Of a stretch of DNA of 64,000 nucleotides, positions 35,296 through 44,524 are shown piece after piece (position 1 is the first letter of the stretch; each line of letters opens with the position of its first letter). The DNA is from JANPIX01 sp031425195. Lineage in GTDB: Bacteria; Pseudomonadota; Alphaproteobacteria; Rhodobacterales; Rhodobacteraceae. The notes beneath the pieces are model-generated. The model did no database searches. It worked only from the letters and a program-made list of their open reading frames with translations, and was not told the origin of the DNA. The DNA lies in NCBI GenBank assembly GCA_031425195.1, contig JANPIX010000002.1:43385-107384 (forward strand). Reading direction: 5' to 3'. Position numbers and translations under genes: made by a program.

Positions 35296-35466
35296 TCAGT
35301 CCCGCCTCGCCCAATCCAGCCCCCGCTTCGCCTTTTCCGCCTCGGCCCGTTCCACCAACTTCTCCCCCTTCGTCCGCCCGAATTTCACTGCGTTTGCGTC
35401 CGCCTGCGCCTTTGCATCGGCCTTGGCTTTCGCCTTACGGTTCTTGTTCAGGTTGATTATGACCAT
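35296..35466 (-). CDS. DUF4169 small basic protein
   Basis: A 56-residue protein read directly from the minus strand: MVIINLNKNRKAKAKADAKA at the start, NAVKFGRTKGEKLVERAEAE in the middle and KAKRGLDWARRD at the end. This matches DUF4169, a short Lys/Ala-rich protein encoded right after fumC in many Rhodobacterales. The high charge suggests a single long helix, possibly nucleic-acid or ribosome binding; its function is unknown. It lies 9 bases after fumC and 70 before the RHH gene. Confidence 0.88.
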   Translation of the reverse strand: MVIINLNKNRKAKAKADAKAQADANAVKFGRTKGEKLVERAEAEKAKRGLDWARRD

Positions 35467-35475
35467 ATCAGGGCG

Positions 35476-36870
35476 TCATCCCTTGGGGCCGATCATATCT
35501 TCGGGCCGGACCACGCGGTCAAAGGTTTCGCCGTCGACAAAGCCAAGGGCGATGGCTTCTTCGCGCAGGGTGGTGCCGTTCTTGTGGGCGGTCTTGGCCA
35601 CCTTTGTGGCGTTGTCATAGCCGATTGTTGGGGCCAGTGCGGTGACGAGCATCAGGCTTTCCTTCATCAGCTTGTCAATGCGCGGAATGTTGGCCTGCGT
35701 GCCCAGCACCATGTTGTCGGTGAAGGACGCCGCCGCATCTCCCAAAAGCTGCATGGATTGCAGGACGTTGTAGCTCATCATCGGGTTATAGACGTTGAGT
35801 TCGAAGTGCCCCTGCGATCCGGCAAAACCGACCGCCGCGTCATTGCCCATGACCTGCGCGCAGACCATCGTCAGAGCCTCGGCCTGGGTGGGGTTCACCT
35901 TGCCGGGCATGATGGACGATCCGGGTTCGTTTTCAGGCAGGATCAACTCGCCAAGTCCTGAACGGGGGCCGGAGCCGAGGAGCCGCATGTCATTGGCGAT
36001 CTTGAACAGGCTGACGGCCACTGTCTTGAGCGCGCCTGAAAACATCACCATGGCGTCGTGTGCCGCCAGCGCCTCGAACTTGTTCGGGGCCGTGACAAAG
36101 GGCAGCCCGGTGATCTGGGCGATCTGGTCGGCCACCCGCACGTCCCAGCCGACGCGGGTATTCAGGCCCGTGCCGACCGCCGTGCCGCCTTGCGCGAGTT
36201 CATAGATTTCCGGCAGCACCTTGTTGATCCGCATGATGCCTTGGGCCACCTGATGCGCATAGCCACCGAATTCCTGGCCGAGCGTCAGGGGAGTTGCATC
36301 CTGCGTGTGGGTGCGGCCGATCTTGATGATGTCCTTGAAATCCTGCGATTTCGCTGCCAGCGCAAGGTGAAGCTTTTCCAGCCCCGGCAAAAGCACATCG
36401 CGCGCCATCATGCCAATGGCCACATGCATCGCCGTGGGAAAAGTGTCGTTCGACGATTGCCCCATATTGACGTGATCGTTCGGATGGACCGGCTTTTTCG
36501 ACCCCAAGACACCGCCCAGCATTTCAATGGCGCGGTTGCTGATGACTTCGTTCGCGTTCATGTTGGATTGCGTGCCCGACCCGGTTTGCCAGACGACCAG
36601 CGGAAAATTGTCGTCGAACCTGCCGGCGATCACCTCATCCGCTGCGGCGGCGATGGCTTGGCCGAATTCGAGGCTGATGTCGCCCTGTGCGATGTTGACC
36701 AAGGCGCAGGCCTTTTTGATGACGCCCAAGGCGCGCACTATGGCGATGGGCTGGCGTTCCCAACCGATGGGAAAGTTGATGATCGACCGTTGGGTTTGCG
36801 CGCCCCAGTATTTGTCGGCAGGCACGTCAAGCGCACCAAAGCTGTCAGTTTCGGATCGGGTGGCGGTCAT
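35476..36870 (-). CDS. fumC: Class II fumarate hydratase
   Basis: A 464-residue iron-independent fumarase of the TCA cycle (fumarate plus water to L-malate). It begins MTATRSETDSFGALDVPADK with WGAQTQRSIINFPIG, has TGSGTQSNMNANEVISNRAI near residue 105, HPNDHVNMGQSSNDTFPTAM near 140 and the superfamily signature GSSIMPGKVNPTQ near 320. The ATG at 36870 is chosen over 36924 because it gives the normal N terminus. Confidence 0.96.
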   Translation of the reverse strand: MTATRSETDSFGALDVPADKYWGAQTQRSIINFPIGWERQPIAIVRALGVIKKACALVNIAQGDISLEFGQAIAAAADEVIAGRFDDNFPLVVWQTGSGTQSNMNANEVISNRAIEMLGGVLGSKKPVHPNDHVNMGQSSNDTFPTAMHVAIGMMARDVLLPGLEKLHLALAAKSQDFKDIIKIGRTHTQDATPLTLGQEFGGYAHQVAQGIMRINKVLPEIYELAQGGTAVGTGLNTRVGWDVRVADQIAQITGLPFVTAPNKFEALAAHDAMVMFSGALKTVAVSLFKIANDMRLLGSGPRSGLGELILPENEPGSSIMPGKVNPTQAEALTMVCAQVMGNDAAVGFAGSQGHFELNVYNPMMSYNVLQSMQLLGDAAASFTDNMVLGTQANIPRIDKLMKESLMLVTALAPTIGYDNATKVAKTAHKNGTTLREEAIALGFVDGETFDRVVRPEDMIGPKG

Positions 36871-36945
36871 CGGTTTCTCCCTCGCTGGCGGCATGGTGAT
36901 AGGCTGGCGGGGGCAGAATATCAATCAGCATACAATGGTATGCTT

Positions 36946-37494
36946 TCAGGCCCGCGTGAAATGATAGACCCGCGCCGGGGGCAGGTTGAACAGAACATAG
37001 GGGCCTTTGCGCGCTGTGAGGCCAAGGTCTGTCATCACCGCCTCGGGCACCGGGGGTTTGGGGCCATAGGTGAACTGGATGTATTGGCCGCCCGGTTTCA
37101 ACACGGCAAATGCCGCGCCCACGATGGATTTTACCAACGCTGGGGGCATCGAAAGAAGGGGCAGGCCGGAGATGACGGCATCGACGCCCGGTTCCACAAA
37201 CTCAGCCGCGCGGTCGGCACCTGCATGGTGCACGGCGATCCCCGGAAATGCCCTGCGCAAACGCGCGATGAAATCGGGGTCGAGTTCAAAGCAGGCAAGG
37301 TTTTCAGGGCGCACACCGCGTGACAGGATGCCCCGCGTCAGACTTCCCGTGCCCGGCCCGAATTCGACGACGCGTGACGCGGGGCCAAGGGTGCGTGCCA
37401 TGGCCCGTGCAAGAAAGGGCGATGATGGGGCGATTGCCGAAACCTGCCGCGGGTTCCGGATCAACCGTCGCAGGAACAAGGCGGTTTCAGACAT
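36946..37494 (-). CDS. Class I SAM-dependent methyltransferase (PmtA-like)
   Basis: A 182-residue methyltransferase. SAM motif I is RVVEFGPGTGSLTRGIL near residue 45, with ACFELDPDFIARLRRAFP as motif post-I and DAVISGLPLLSMPPALV as the motif IV region. The opening FLRRLIRNPRQVSAIAPSSP is typical of the Sinorhizobium/Rhodobacter PmtA group, which methylates phosphatidylethanolamine towards phosphatidylcholine, and of KsgA-like relatives. Function as PmtA is plausible but not certain. The ATG at 37494 is used; an in-frame start at 37533 adds 13 residues. Confidence 0.78.
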   Translation of the reverse strand: MSETALFLRRLIRNPRQVSAIAPSSPFLARAMARTLGPASRVVEFGPGTGSLTRGILSRGVRPENLACFELDPDFIARLRRAFPGIAVHHAGADRAAEFVEPGVDAVISGLPLLSMPPALVKSIVGAAFAVLKPGGQYIQFTYGPKPPVPEAVMTDLGLTARKGPYVLFNLPPARVYHFTRA

Positions 37495-37557
37495 CCCGGC
37501 ACCTTTCAGCAGACGGCAGAACCACCCTGACACACAGTTGTGGCTGTCTGATGACGA

Positions 37558-38019
37558 TCAATGCTTGCGGAACTTGTCAAGGCTGACCACTTCGGCCGCC
37601 GGGGCAGGGGGGTCAGCAGGCGCGTCCATCTCGTCACTGTCGGCGTCATCTTCGTCATCGTCTTCTTCGTGGGTTTCAAACCGCAGACCGAACTCCACAG
37701 ACGGATCGACAAAGGTGCGCACGGCGTCAAAGGGAATGACCATCGGTTCCGGCTGATTGCCGAAATTCAAGGTGATCGAAAACCCGTCGTCCGTGACGAT
37801 CAGATTTTCGAACCAGTGCTGGATCACGATGGTCATTTCGCCAGGATAGCGGGCGCGCAGCCAATCGGCGATGGCCACGTCGGGGTGGGTCGTGTCGAAG
37901 GTGATGAAAAAGTGGTGTGCCCCCGGCAGACCGTTTTCCGAAATATCGGTCAGCACCGTCTGGATCAGGCCACGCATGGCCCGGTGCATCAGGTTGCCAT
38001 AATCAATCGACCGCGCCAT
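37558..38019 (-). CDS. sspB: SspB-family ClpXP adaptor
   Basis: A 153-residue adaptor that binds ssrA-tagged and other substrates and delivers them to ClpXP. The N-terminal substrate-binding domain begins MARSIDYGNLMHRAMRGLIQ and includes HHFFITFDTTHPDVAIADWL. A very acidic linker (EEDDDEDDADSDEMD) leads to the C-terminal ClpX-docking tail EVVSLDKFRKH. Domain, linker and tail are all in the normal order for alphaproteobacterial SspB-alpha. The ATG at 38019 is used. Confidence 0.93.
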   Translation of the reverse strand: MARSIDYGNLMHRAMRGLIQTVLTDISENGLPGAHHFFITFDTTHPDVAIADWLRARYPGEMTIVIQHWFENLIVTDDGFSITLNFGNQPEPMVIPFDAVRTFVDPSVEFGLRFETHEEDDDEDDADSDEMDAPADPPAPAAEVVSLDKFRKH

Positions 38020-38093
38020 GACCCGCACCTTTTTCAGCTTGACGCCAAGCATAGGGATTTTGCTCCCGAAGGAAAGGGGGCGGGGCATCCATT

Positions 38094-39347
38094 TCAGACA
38101 AGACCGGCGCAATCTGCAAGGATGCCCAGCCCGCCACACAAGACAAGCGTCACGCCAAGCCCACGGTGAAGCCGCAGGATCAACAATGCAGCAAGGGCGG
38201 TCAGGGCAATAGACACCGGTTCGACGCTGCTCCAGACCGGGGAAATGAGGCGCACCGGGCCAAAGGACACCTCATTTACTTCGGCAAAGGCGACATGGGC
38301 CGCAAACCAGATCGACAGATTGGCAATCACCCCGACGACACCCGCCGTGATCGCGGCCAGGGCACCAGACAGGCGCGGCATCGCCGACAAGCGGCTGATA
38401 TAGGGCGCGCCCGCGAACACCCATAGAAAACAGGGAACGAAGGTCATCCACAAGGTCACCCCCGCTGCGGCGACGCCCATCCACAGCCCGCCTTCGCGAT
38501 ACCCCGCAAGATAACCCACGAATTCGGTCACGAGGATGAGCGGCCCCGGCGTGGTTTCAGCCAGCCCAAGCGCGTCGATCATCTGCGGCAGCGACAGCCA
38601 GCCTTTTTCGTACACGACGATCTGGGTCATCGCAGCCAGAACCGCATAAGCGCCGCCAAAGGTGACGACAGCAAGATTGGAAAAGAACAGAGCCAGATCC
38701 CAAAGAAGCCCGCGCTCAAACAGACCAAGCAACGCCAACGGCACGCCCCAGGCCGCAGCAAGAACGGCAACCGTGCAAAAATTGTGCTGTGCGGGTGGCG
38801 ACGGGGGGCCGTCTGGCACATTGGCGCGGGTTGAAAAAAAGCCAAGCAGGCCAGCGGCAAGGATCACCGCCCAGAACGGCACGTGAAAGGCAAACAGCGC
38901 CAGAAAGGCCAGCGCCGCGATCATCACATGCACCGGCCCTTTCAACGCGCGCCGTGCCACCCGCAGCAGCGCCTCGATCACGATGACGACGACAGCGGCC
39001 TGTATCCCCATGAACAGCGCCTGGATCAGCGGCACCTGTCCGAACGCCGCGTAGATCATCGACAGGGCAAGAATGATTACGGCCCCGGGTGCCACAAACA
39101 GCAACCCCGCAAGCAGCCCGCCCATCGTGCCGCGCAACTGCCAACCCGCGTAGGTGGCAAGCTGCATCGCCTCTGGCCCCGGCAACAACATGCAGAACGA
39201 CAGCGCCGACAGATATTCCTTTTCCGACATCCATTTCAGCCGGTCGACCAACTCGCGGTGCATCATGGCGATCTGCGCCGCCGGTCCTCCAAAGGACAAG
39301 ACCCCGATCTTGCCGAAAACGCGAAACAGTTCGCTGTAGGATGTCAT
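38094..39347 (-). CDS. chrA: Chromate transporter ChrA
   Basis: A 417-residue long-chain CHR-family protein that exports chromate by proton motive force. The two homologous halves are each recognised by their openings: FGKIGVLSFGGPAAQIAMMH with FCMLLPGPEAMQLATYAGW, and FSNLAVVTFGGAYAVLAAMT with LGLAETTPGPLILVTEFVG. About ten to thirteen TM segments. Its ATG overlaps the stop of the upstream rhodanese-ChrB gene (ATGA), the common chrB-chrA order. Confidence 0.93.
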   Translation of the reverse strand: MTSYSELFRVFGKIGVLSFGGPAAQIAMMHRELVDRLKWMSEKEYLSALSFCMLLPGPEAMQLATYAGWQLRGTMGGLLAGLLFVAPGAVIILALSMIYAAFGQVPLIQALFMGIQAAVVVIVIEALLRVARRALKGPVHVMIAALAFLALFAFHVPFWAVILAAGLLGFFSTRANVPDGPPSPPAQHNFCTVAVLAAAWGVPLALLGLFERGLLWDLALFFSNLAVVTFGGAYAVLAAMTQIVVYEKGWLSLPQMIDALGLAETTPGPLILVTEFVGYLAGYREGGLWMGVAAAGVTLWMTFVPCFLWVFAGAPYISRLSAMPRLSGALAAITAGVVGVIANLSIWFAAHVAFAEVNEVSFGPVRLISPVWSSVEPVSIALTALAALLILRLHRGLGVTLVLCGGLGILADCAGLV

Positions 39348-40147
39348 TCCTGCCCCCGTGTTGCGGGCCAGTCATGCCCTTCATCGCTTCCGTCGCGTGC
39401 CCAGCGATACAGTGCATCATAAAGCACCATGCCCGCCTCCAGTTGTGACAGATCATCACGAAACTGGCGCGACAGGCCAACCGAAAGGGCCAAAAGCCCC
39501 GCAGCCTGTGGCGACAGATCATGGCGATCTGTGTCGGCCGCACGAATGACCAGCGCCATCCGGTCAAGTGCCGGATGATGCAGGTCAAAATCATCCAGCA
39601 GCGCGTCAAAGCTACAGTGATCCCCCCGGTGGCTGAACCGTGCGCCTTCGACGTCAAAGGGGGTGGCGTTGAAGTTTGCGGCAACGCTGTCCACCTCGGA
39701 CGGGCTTACAAACTGGAACCGCGCCCTGGGGTCGATAAAGCGGCGGATCAGCCAGGGGCAGGCGATCCGGTCAATCTTTGGCCGATGGCGCGTGACCCAA
39801 AGGCCGTTCGGTGGCACAAGGTTTGCGGGGACGGCCCAGTAACCTGCGGCGCGCCAAGCGGCAAAACCGCCGTCCAGAACCTCTGCGGCACTCCCGTGCA
39901 GGCGGAGCATTGCGGCCACACCCTCGGACAGTTTTTTCCCCCTTTGGCACACAACGACCACCCGATCCGCCTTCAGACCGGCTGCAAGGGCATCAGCATC
40001 GCTGTGCGCCCAATGCAATGCACCGGGGACATCGCAGGGATCGGCGGCGAAATCGTCAGGCGTTCGCACATCGATGATGACGGGTGCATCGGGCAAACCG
40101 ACAAGGCGAACAAGTTGGGCAGGCGTGATGTGGAAAGGTCCGGGCAT
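39344..40147 (-). CDS. Rhodanese-ChrB fusion protein
   Basis: A 267-residue two-domain protein. Residues about 5-115 form a rhodanese with APVIIDVRTPDDFAADP and the active-site loop VVVCQRGKKLSEGVAA (catalytic Cys). Residues about 130-260 are the ChrB C-terminal domain: TRHRPKIDRIACPWLIRRFI, FSHRGDHCSFDALLDDFDL and ADTDRHDLSPQAAGLLALS. ChrB proteins are chromate-responsive regulators or chromate resistance factors; here the usual N-terminal half is replaced by a rhodanese. The ATG at 40147 is used. It overlaps chrA by 4 bases. Confidence 0.86.
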   Translation of the reverse strand: MPGPFHITPAQLVRLVGLPDAPVIIDVRTPDDFAADPCDVPGALHWAHSDADALAAGLKADRVVVVCQRGKKLSEGVAAMLRLHGSAAEVLDGGFAAWRAAGYWAVPANLVPPNGLWVTRHRPKIDRIACPWLIRRFIDPRARFQFVSPSEVDSVAANFNATPFDVEGARFSHRGDHCSFDALLDDFDLHHPALDRMALVIRAADTDRHDLSPQAAGLLALSVGLSRQFRDDLSQLEAGMVLYDALYRWARDGSDEGHDWPATRGQE

Positions 40148-40251
40148 GGCGGCATCCTTTGGCAAAGGGTCAAGGGATGCAAACTTGGGCCAAAGCCTCA
40201 CGGGGCGTTTGCGGACCCCATGGCGCGATGTTTCACAGGCGCTGCACGCCG

Positions 40252-40902
40252 TCAAGACGCGGGTTTTGCCAGTTCGCGCAACAGCTTTGCCCGCATCGCG
40301 CGGGGATAATCCTGCAAACCGCGTGCTGTCATCACAAAGCCACCGCGTGTGATTACCCACTCGCGGTAAAAATTCGTGATCGGCACCGATGCGCCCATGT
40401 CCTCGATGGCGATGGCATTGATCTGAACCCCGGCCTTTTGCGCATCGCTGCGTGCGCGAGCAACGGTAAAGCCTGCGTTTTCAGGGCCGTCCCCCGACAC
40501 ATCGATCACCTTGCGCGTGCAGTCCGGCACGGCGGAAAACAGCGCCGTGGCAAAGCTTATGGCCTCGCCCACAGCGGTGTCAGAGGCATCAAAGGCGCGC
40601 GGATTGGTCATTACCCTGTTGGCAAAAGCAGCGACGTCGGCAGGGCCGGCCATCCGTTTCCAGTCGACTACCACCGCCTGCCGCCCGGTTCCGGACCAGT
40701 GCATCACCGTCAACGCGGCCTGTTCCTGAACCAATGCCTCTGCCACCGCAGGGTCGCGCAGCGCCAAAGCAAGCCCGGCAGTCTGCTGGGCGTATTCGCC
40801 TGCGTCGATGGAGCCTGAAATGTCGATCGCAAGGACCAAAGCCACCTCGCAGGCGTAGGCTTGGGTGGCAAGCAGACAGAACAGGGCGATGGCGCGAAAC
40901 AT
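40252..40902 (-). CDS. Secreted DUF1194 (VWA-like) protein, second copy
   Basis: A 216-residue protein with a signal peptide (MFRAIALFCLLATQAYACE). The MIDAS-like metal site is VLAIDISGSIDAGEYAQQ near residue 25, with RKVIDVSGDGPENAGFTVAR near residue 125. It parallels the protein at 16762-17472 along its length but is well diverged. It lies upstream of the rhodanese-chrB gene, separated by 104 bases, and 60 bases downstream of the histidine kinase gene. Role unknown. Confidence 0.85.
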   Translation of the reverse strand: MFRAIALFCLLATQAYACEVALVLAIDISGSIDAGEYAQQTAGLALALRDPAVAEALVQEQAALTVMHWSGTGRQAVVVDWKRMAGPADVAAFANRVMTNPRAFDASDTAVGEAISFATALFSAVPDCTRKVIDVSGDGPENAGFTVARARSDAQKAGVQINAIAIEDMGASVPITNFYREWVITRGGFVMTARGLQDYPRAMRAKLLRELAKPAS

Positions 40903-40962
40903 GTGGATCAGCCTGCGGCCAACCCAGACGTCAGGCAACCGGTGATTTCCGGGAACGGTCGC

Positions 40963-41961
40963 CTATCGGGCCAGCTGCTTGTTCCCGATCAGCAAAATCA
41001 CGACAAGGCCGCTGGGTGACCAGTTGTAGGACACCGACCCGCCAAGCTGATATTCGACAGTGTGAAGCACAAGTTTGCTGCCATACCCGTCCGGGGTCAT
41101 CTGGGTATCGGGCGCGGGGCCGCCCTGTTCGGTCCAGATGATCTGAACCTTGTCGCCCACCTGACTGCCCGATATGTCAAGGACACCTTCGGATACCGAA
41201 AGTGCCCCATATTTCAAAGAGTTGGTGGCAAGTTCATGCACCAGAAGGGCCACGCTTGTGGCCGCAGCCTCGCCGATCCCCATGCGCGGGACCGCCACGC
41301 GGATACGTCCGGCATGGGCAACATCGTCGTCATAGGGGGACAAAAGCACACTGAAAAGGTCGCCCAGCAAGGCCGCCTTGCCCTGACTGCCGGGCAACGG
41401 GCGTACAAGATCATGGGCACGGCCAAGCGCGCTGAGCCGCTGGGTCAGTTGCGCAGACATGTCAGCGACGGTGGCAGACGATCGCGATGAAATGTTCGTG
41501 AGCGCCGAGGCCAGGGCGAGCAGGTTCTTGACCCGGTGGCTCATCTCGCCAGCCAGAAGTTCGCTGCTTTCTTCGGCTTGCTTGCGCCCAGTGATGTCAA
41601 GAAAGACGCCCATATTGCAGTTCGCGAGGATCTGCGCATCGCTGCCCTGACCACGCGCCGAAATCCATCGGATTTCATCGCCAAGCAGGGTTCGGAAGTC
41701 GATCTCGTATGCACCGATCATTGCACGGGTGGCGGAAAACGCTTCGCGCACGCGGTCACGGTCGGCGGGATGAATCTTTTCGGACAGTTTGCCGAAGGTC
41801 AGATCTTCATCCAGCGGAATGTTCCACAAGTCGTATCCGCGCGGATCCATCGCAAATGCATCAGTTTCAACATTCCAGGACCAAAGTGCCACTCCGGCTG
41901 AGTCAACGGCACGACGAAGATCATCGTAATCCCATGCAGGCTCGACGTTGGCAGATGACAT
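40963..41961 (-). CDS. HWE-family sensor histidine kinase with PAS domain
   Basis: A 332-residue soluble kinase. Residues about 10-130 form a PAS domain (LRRAVDSAGVALWSWNVETD, then EKIHPADRDRVREAF). The kinase core has the phospho-acceptor segment AGEMSHRVKNLLALASALTN, VHELATNSLKYGALS as the N box, and WTEQGGPAPDTQMTPDGYGS with the W-x-E motif that names the family. No TM segment was seen, so it senses a cytoplasmic signal. No response regulator is adjacent. HWE kinases often act in general stress or light responses. The ATG at 41961 is used; earlier in-frame starts are in an A+T-rich leader. Confidence 0.88.
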   Translation of the reverse strand: MSSANVEPAWDYDDLRRAVDSAGVALWSWNVETDAFAMDPRGYDLWNIPLDEDLTFGKLSEKIHPADRDRVREAFSATRAMIGAYEIDFRTLLGDEIRWISARGQGSDAQILANCNMGVFLDITGRKQAEESSELLAGEMSHRVKNLLALASALTNISSRSSATVADMSAQLTQRLSALGRAHDLVRPLPGSQGKAALLGDLFSVLLSPYDDDVAHAGRIRVAVPRMGIGEAAATSVALLVHELATNSLKYGALSVSEGVLDISGSQVGDKVQIIWTEQGGPAPDTQMTPDGYGSKLVLHTVEYQLGGSVSYNWSPSGLVVILLIGNKQLAR

Positions 41962-42056
41962 GAAAAGCCTTTTCAAGCGGTTTTCGGGCAAAGCGGGACC
42001 ATGCGCCAGAAACCATCCTGTAACCACAACAATCGGGCAAATGTAAGTTGAGTTGT

Positions 42057-42069
42057 TGTATGTGATACA
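42057..42069. promoter_or_regulatory. Inverted repeat upstream of the HWE kinase gene
   Basis: TGTAT-GTG-ATACA, a perfect 5-bp inverted repeat, lies about 96 bases before the kinase ATG, inside an A+T-rich stretch that also has ACAACA/TGTTGT arms (from 42027 to 42060). It could be an operator or promoter element for the kinase gene. No regulator can be named. Confidence 0.3.
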
Positions 42070-42164
42070 TTTCGGCTTCCTCACCGCAGGAATGCTGCTT
42101 TGCCCAAGGCGGCCATCTTTGCTGGCATTTGAATTGTACAGGCAGAGACGCAGAAACCCCCCGT

Positions 42165-42323
42165 TCAGGGTTGCGGACGGTCATCCCAATCCTTGATCAG
42201 GATACGGTTAGCGTCGCCTTCGGGGTCATCAAACTGACGCGTCCGCATCGCCCAGTAAAACGCCAGAAGCCCGATACCACCCAGAAAAAGCGACACGGGA
42301 ATCAGTATGGACAAGATCTGCAT
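42165..42323 (-). CDS. ccoS: cbb3 oxidase maturation protein CcoS
   Basis: A 52-residue inner-membrane protein read directly from the minus strand. It begins MQILSILIPVSLFLGGIGLL with one TM helix, then FYWAMRTRQFDDPEGDANRI and the C-terminal LIKDWDDRPQP. The QFDDPEG-x-A-x-RIL string is the CcoS signature. It is needed for cofactor insertion into cbb3 cytochrome oxidase. It starts 4 bases after the ccoI stop and ends the ccoGHIS operon. Confidence 0.95.
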   Translation of the reverse strand: MQILSILIPVSLFLGGIGLLAFYWAMRTRQFDDPEGDANRILIKDWDDRPQP

Positions 42324-42327
42324 CTGT

Positions 42328-44523
42328 TTACCTCAACCGGATGGCGTTCAATGAAACGGTGATGGACGACAGTGACATCGCGAGGGCTGCGGCCAGCGGC
42401 GTCGCATGACCCATGAGTGCAAGCGGCACAGCGATCACGTTATATCCTGCGGCAATCAGAAAATTCTCGATCATCCTCCGCGTGGCTTGGCCGGAAATCC
42501 GGGTCGCGTCACCGATGGTTACCATGTCCCGCGCCAAAAGCACGATATCCGATGCGACCCGCGCCGCGTCCAGCGCCGACGCGGGCGAGATCGAAACATG
42601 CGCGGCGGCCAGCGCTGCCGTGTCGTTCAGCCCGTCGCCCACCATCAGCGCCCTGTGGCCCGCCTTGGCCAGATCCTGAACGATGGCCATTTTTTCGGCA
42701 GGCAATGCCCCTGCCACCCAGTCGGTGATGCCCAGTTGCCCGGCGATGGCCGCGACGGCGGCAGCGGTGTCACCGGACACAAGGCGGATCGCCTTGCCCT
42801 GCGACCGCAGGGCGGTGATCGCCTGCATCGCACCGGGGCGAAGTTGATCGGTGAACTGAAAGACATGGACCGCCCCACCGATTGACAGATAGGTGGCCGT
42901 CATCGCCACAGGATCCGCCCCCACCCATTCGGCGCGGCCAAGGCGGACGGTCTGTTCGCACAGCAGGCCCGTTACCCCGTAACCGGGCCATTCCCGCAAG
43001 TCGGTCAGGGCCACCTTTGCAACCGATGCATCGTCCAATGCCACCACCAAGGCCCGCGCTAACGGGTGCTGCGACGCCCGGGCCAATGCAACGGCAATGG
43101 CGACCACGTCAGCCGGATAGTCTGCGGGGACGAGTTCGGGCTGCCCCATGGTCAGCGTGCCGGTCTTGTCAAATATCACCGTATCCACTTCCGCCAAACG
43201 CTCCAGCGCGGTGCCGTTCTTGATCAGCACGCCCTTGCGGAACAACCGTCCGCTTGCCGCCGTGACGACGGCAGGAACCGCCAGACCAAGGGCGCAGGGG
43301 CAAGTGATGATCAGCACAGCCGCAGAAATGTTCAGGGCATATCGAAGATCACCGCCGGTTTGCCACATCCAGAACCCAAAGGCCGAAAAGCTGAACAGAT
43401 GGACAAGCGGCGAATAGACCCGCGCCGCACGCTCGGCCAACGTTGTGTACCGGTTCCGCGCGCTTTCCGCGACGGTTACAAGGTCCGCCATGCGGTGCAA
43501 CGAACTGTCACGCCCCGTGGCCGTCACGCGCAGCGTCAGGGGGCCTGTCAGGTTCACCGCGCCCGCGCAAACCACAGAACCCGGGCCTGCGAAAACGGGC
43601 AGGCTTTCACCTGTCAGAAGGCCGAAGTCCACTTCGGACTGGCCGGTTTCTACCACCCCGTCCACTGGCATCCGCCCGCCGGGCCGGACAAGCACAAGAT
43701 CGCCCACCACCACTTTGGCCAAAGGTAACAGCGTCTCGATGCCGTTCGTCAGAACCACGGCGCGCGGCACTTCAAGGGCCGTGAGTTCTTCTGCCGCGGA
43801 CCGGGCCAATGCACGACTCCGATGGTCGAGGTATCGTCCCAGCAGCAGAAAGAACGTCAACATCACCGCGGCGTCGAAATAGGCGTTTTCGCCAGAGTGC
43901 ATGGTTTCATACAGCGAAATAGACGACGCGAGGATAAGCGCAAGTGAGATTGGCACGTCCATGCCCAGACGCCCCACGCGCAGCGACGCCCATGCCGAAG
44001 CAAAGAAAGGGCGGCCTGCAAAGATGACAGTCGGGATGGCGATGGTGGCCGAAATCCAGTGGAACAGGTCGCGCGTGGCTGACTCTGCCCCCGACCAGAC
44101 GGCGACGGACAGCAGCATGATGTTCATCATGGCAAAGAACGCCACACCCAGGCGCATGAGCAGATCGCGCCCTTGACGTTCGGTTTCGGTCGAAGACAAC
44201 AGGCCCGGGTCAAGTTCGTGCGCCTCGAACCCCACCCGCTTCAGGATGGCGGCGATGTCGGCGGCGGTGATATTGGCATCAGCCTCGACCGACACGCGGC
44301 GCAGGGTCAGGTTGACGCGCGCCGACCGGATGCCCGGTTCCGCCAGAAGTGCTGTTTCCACAGTAGAAATGCACGCGGCGCAGTGTGCAGCAGGAAGTGA
44401 CAACATCAAACGCGCAACGGGGGCGGGCACCGCACCCGCCTGACGCAGCGCGAACGGTGCTGCAACGCAGGCCGGACAGGCGGAAAGGCCCGGGGTGTTC
44501 ATGTCGATGTCAGTCGCGGTCAT
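42328..44523 (-). CDS. ccoI: Copper-exporting P1B-type ATPase CcoI
   Basis: A 731-residue pump that moves copper to the periplasmic side for cbb3 oxidase assembly. The N terminus carries LSACPACVAAPFAL, typical of CcoI, and a heavy-metal domain with PAAHCAACISTVETAL. The transmembrane metal site is CPC in ITCPCALGLAVPAVVT; the phosphorylation site is DKTGTLTMGQPEL and the hinge GDGLNDTAALAAAHVS. Eight TM helices are predicted. The ATG at 44523 is used; ATG at 44502 is possible. It follows ccoH by 1 base and precedes ccoS by 4. Confidence 0.94.
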   Translation of the reverse strand: MTATDIDMNTPGLSACPACVAAPFALRQAGAVPAPVARLMLSLPAAHCAACISTVETALLAEPGIRSARVNLTLRRVSVEADANITAADIAAILKRVGFEAHELDPGLLSSTETERQGRDLLMRLGVAFFAMMNIMLLSVAVWSGAESATRDLFHWISATIAIPTVIFAGRPFFASAWASLRVGRLGMDVPISLALILASSISLYETMHSGENAYFDAAVMLTFFLLLGRYLDHRSRALARSAAEELTALEVPRAVVLTNGIETLLPLAKVVVGDLVLVRPGGRMPVDGVVETGQSEVDFGLLTGESLPVFAGPGSVVCAGAVNLTGPLTLRVTATGRDSSLHRMADLVTVAESARNRYTTLAERAARVYSPLVHLFSFSAFGFWMWQTGGDLRYALNISAAVLIITCPCALGLAVPAVVTAASGRLFRKGVLIKNGTALERLAEVDTVIFDKTGTLTMGQPELVPADYPADVVAIAVALARASQHPLARALVVALDDASVAKVALTDLREWPGYGVTGLLCEQTVRLGRAEWVGADPVAMTATYLSIGGAVHVFQFTDQLRPGAMQAITALRSQGKAIRLVSGDTAAAVAAIAGQLGITDWVAGALPAEKMAIVQDLAKAGHRALMVGDGLNDTAALAAAHVSISPASALDAARVASDIVLLARDMVTIGDATRISGQATRRMIENFLIAAGYNVIAVPLALMGHATPLAAALAMSLSSITVSLNAIRLR

Positions 44524-44524
44524 G

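Noticed and set aside
35010..35466. Toxin-antitoxin pair (ribbon-helix-helix protein with DUF4169 protein)
   Set aside because: The two genes do not overlap, the DUF4169 protein has no toxin features, and the arrangement after fumC is stable in Rhodobacterales by recollection.
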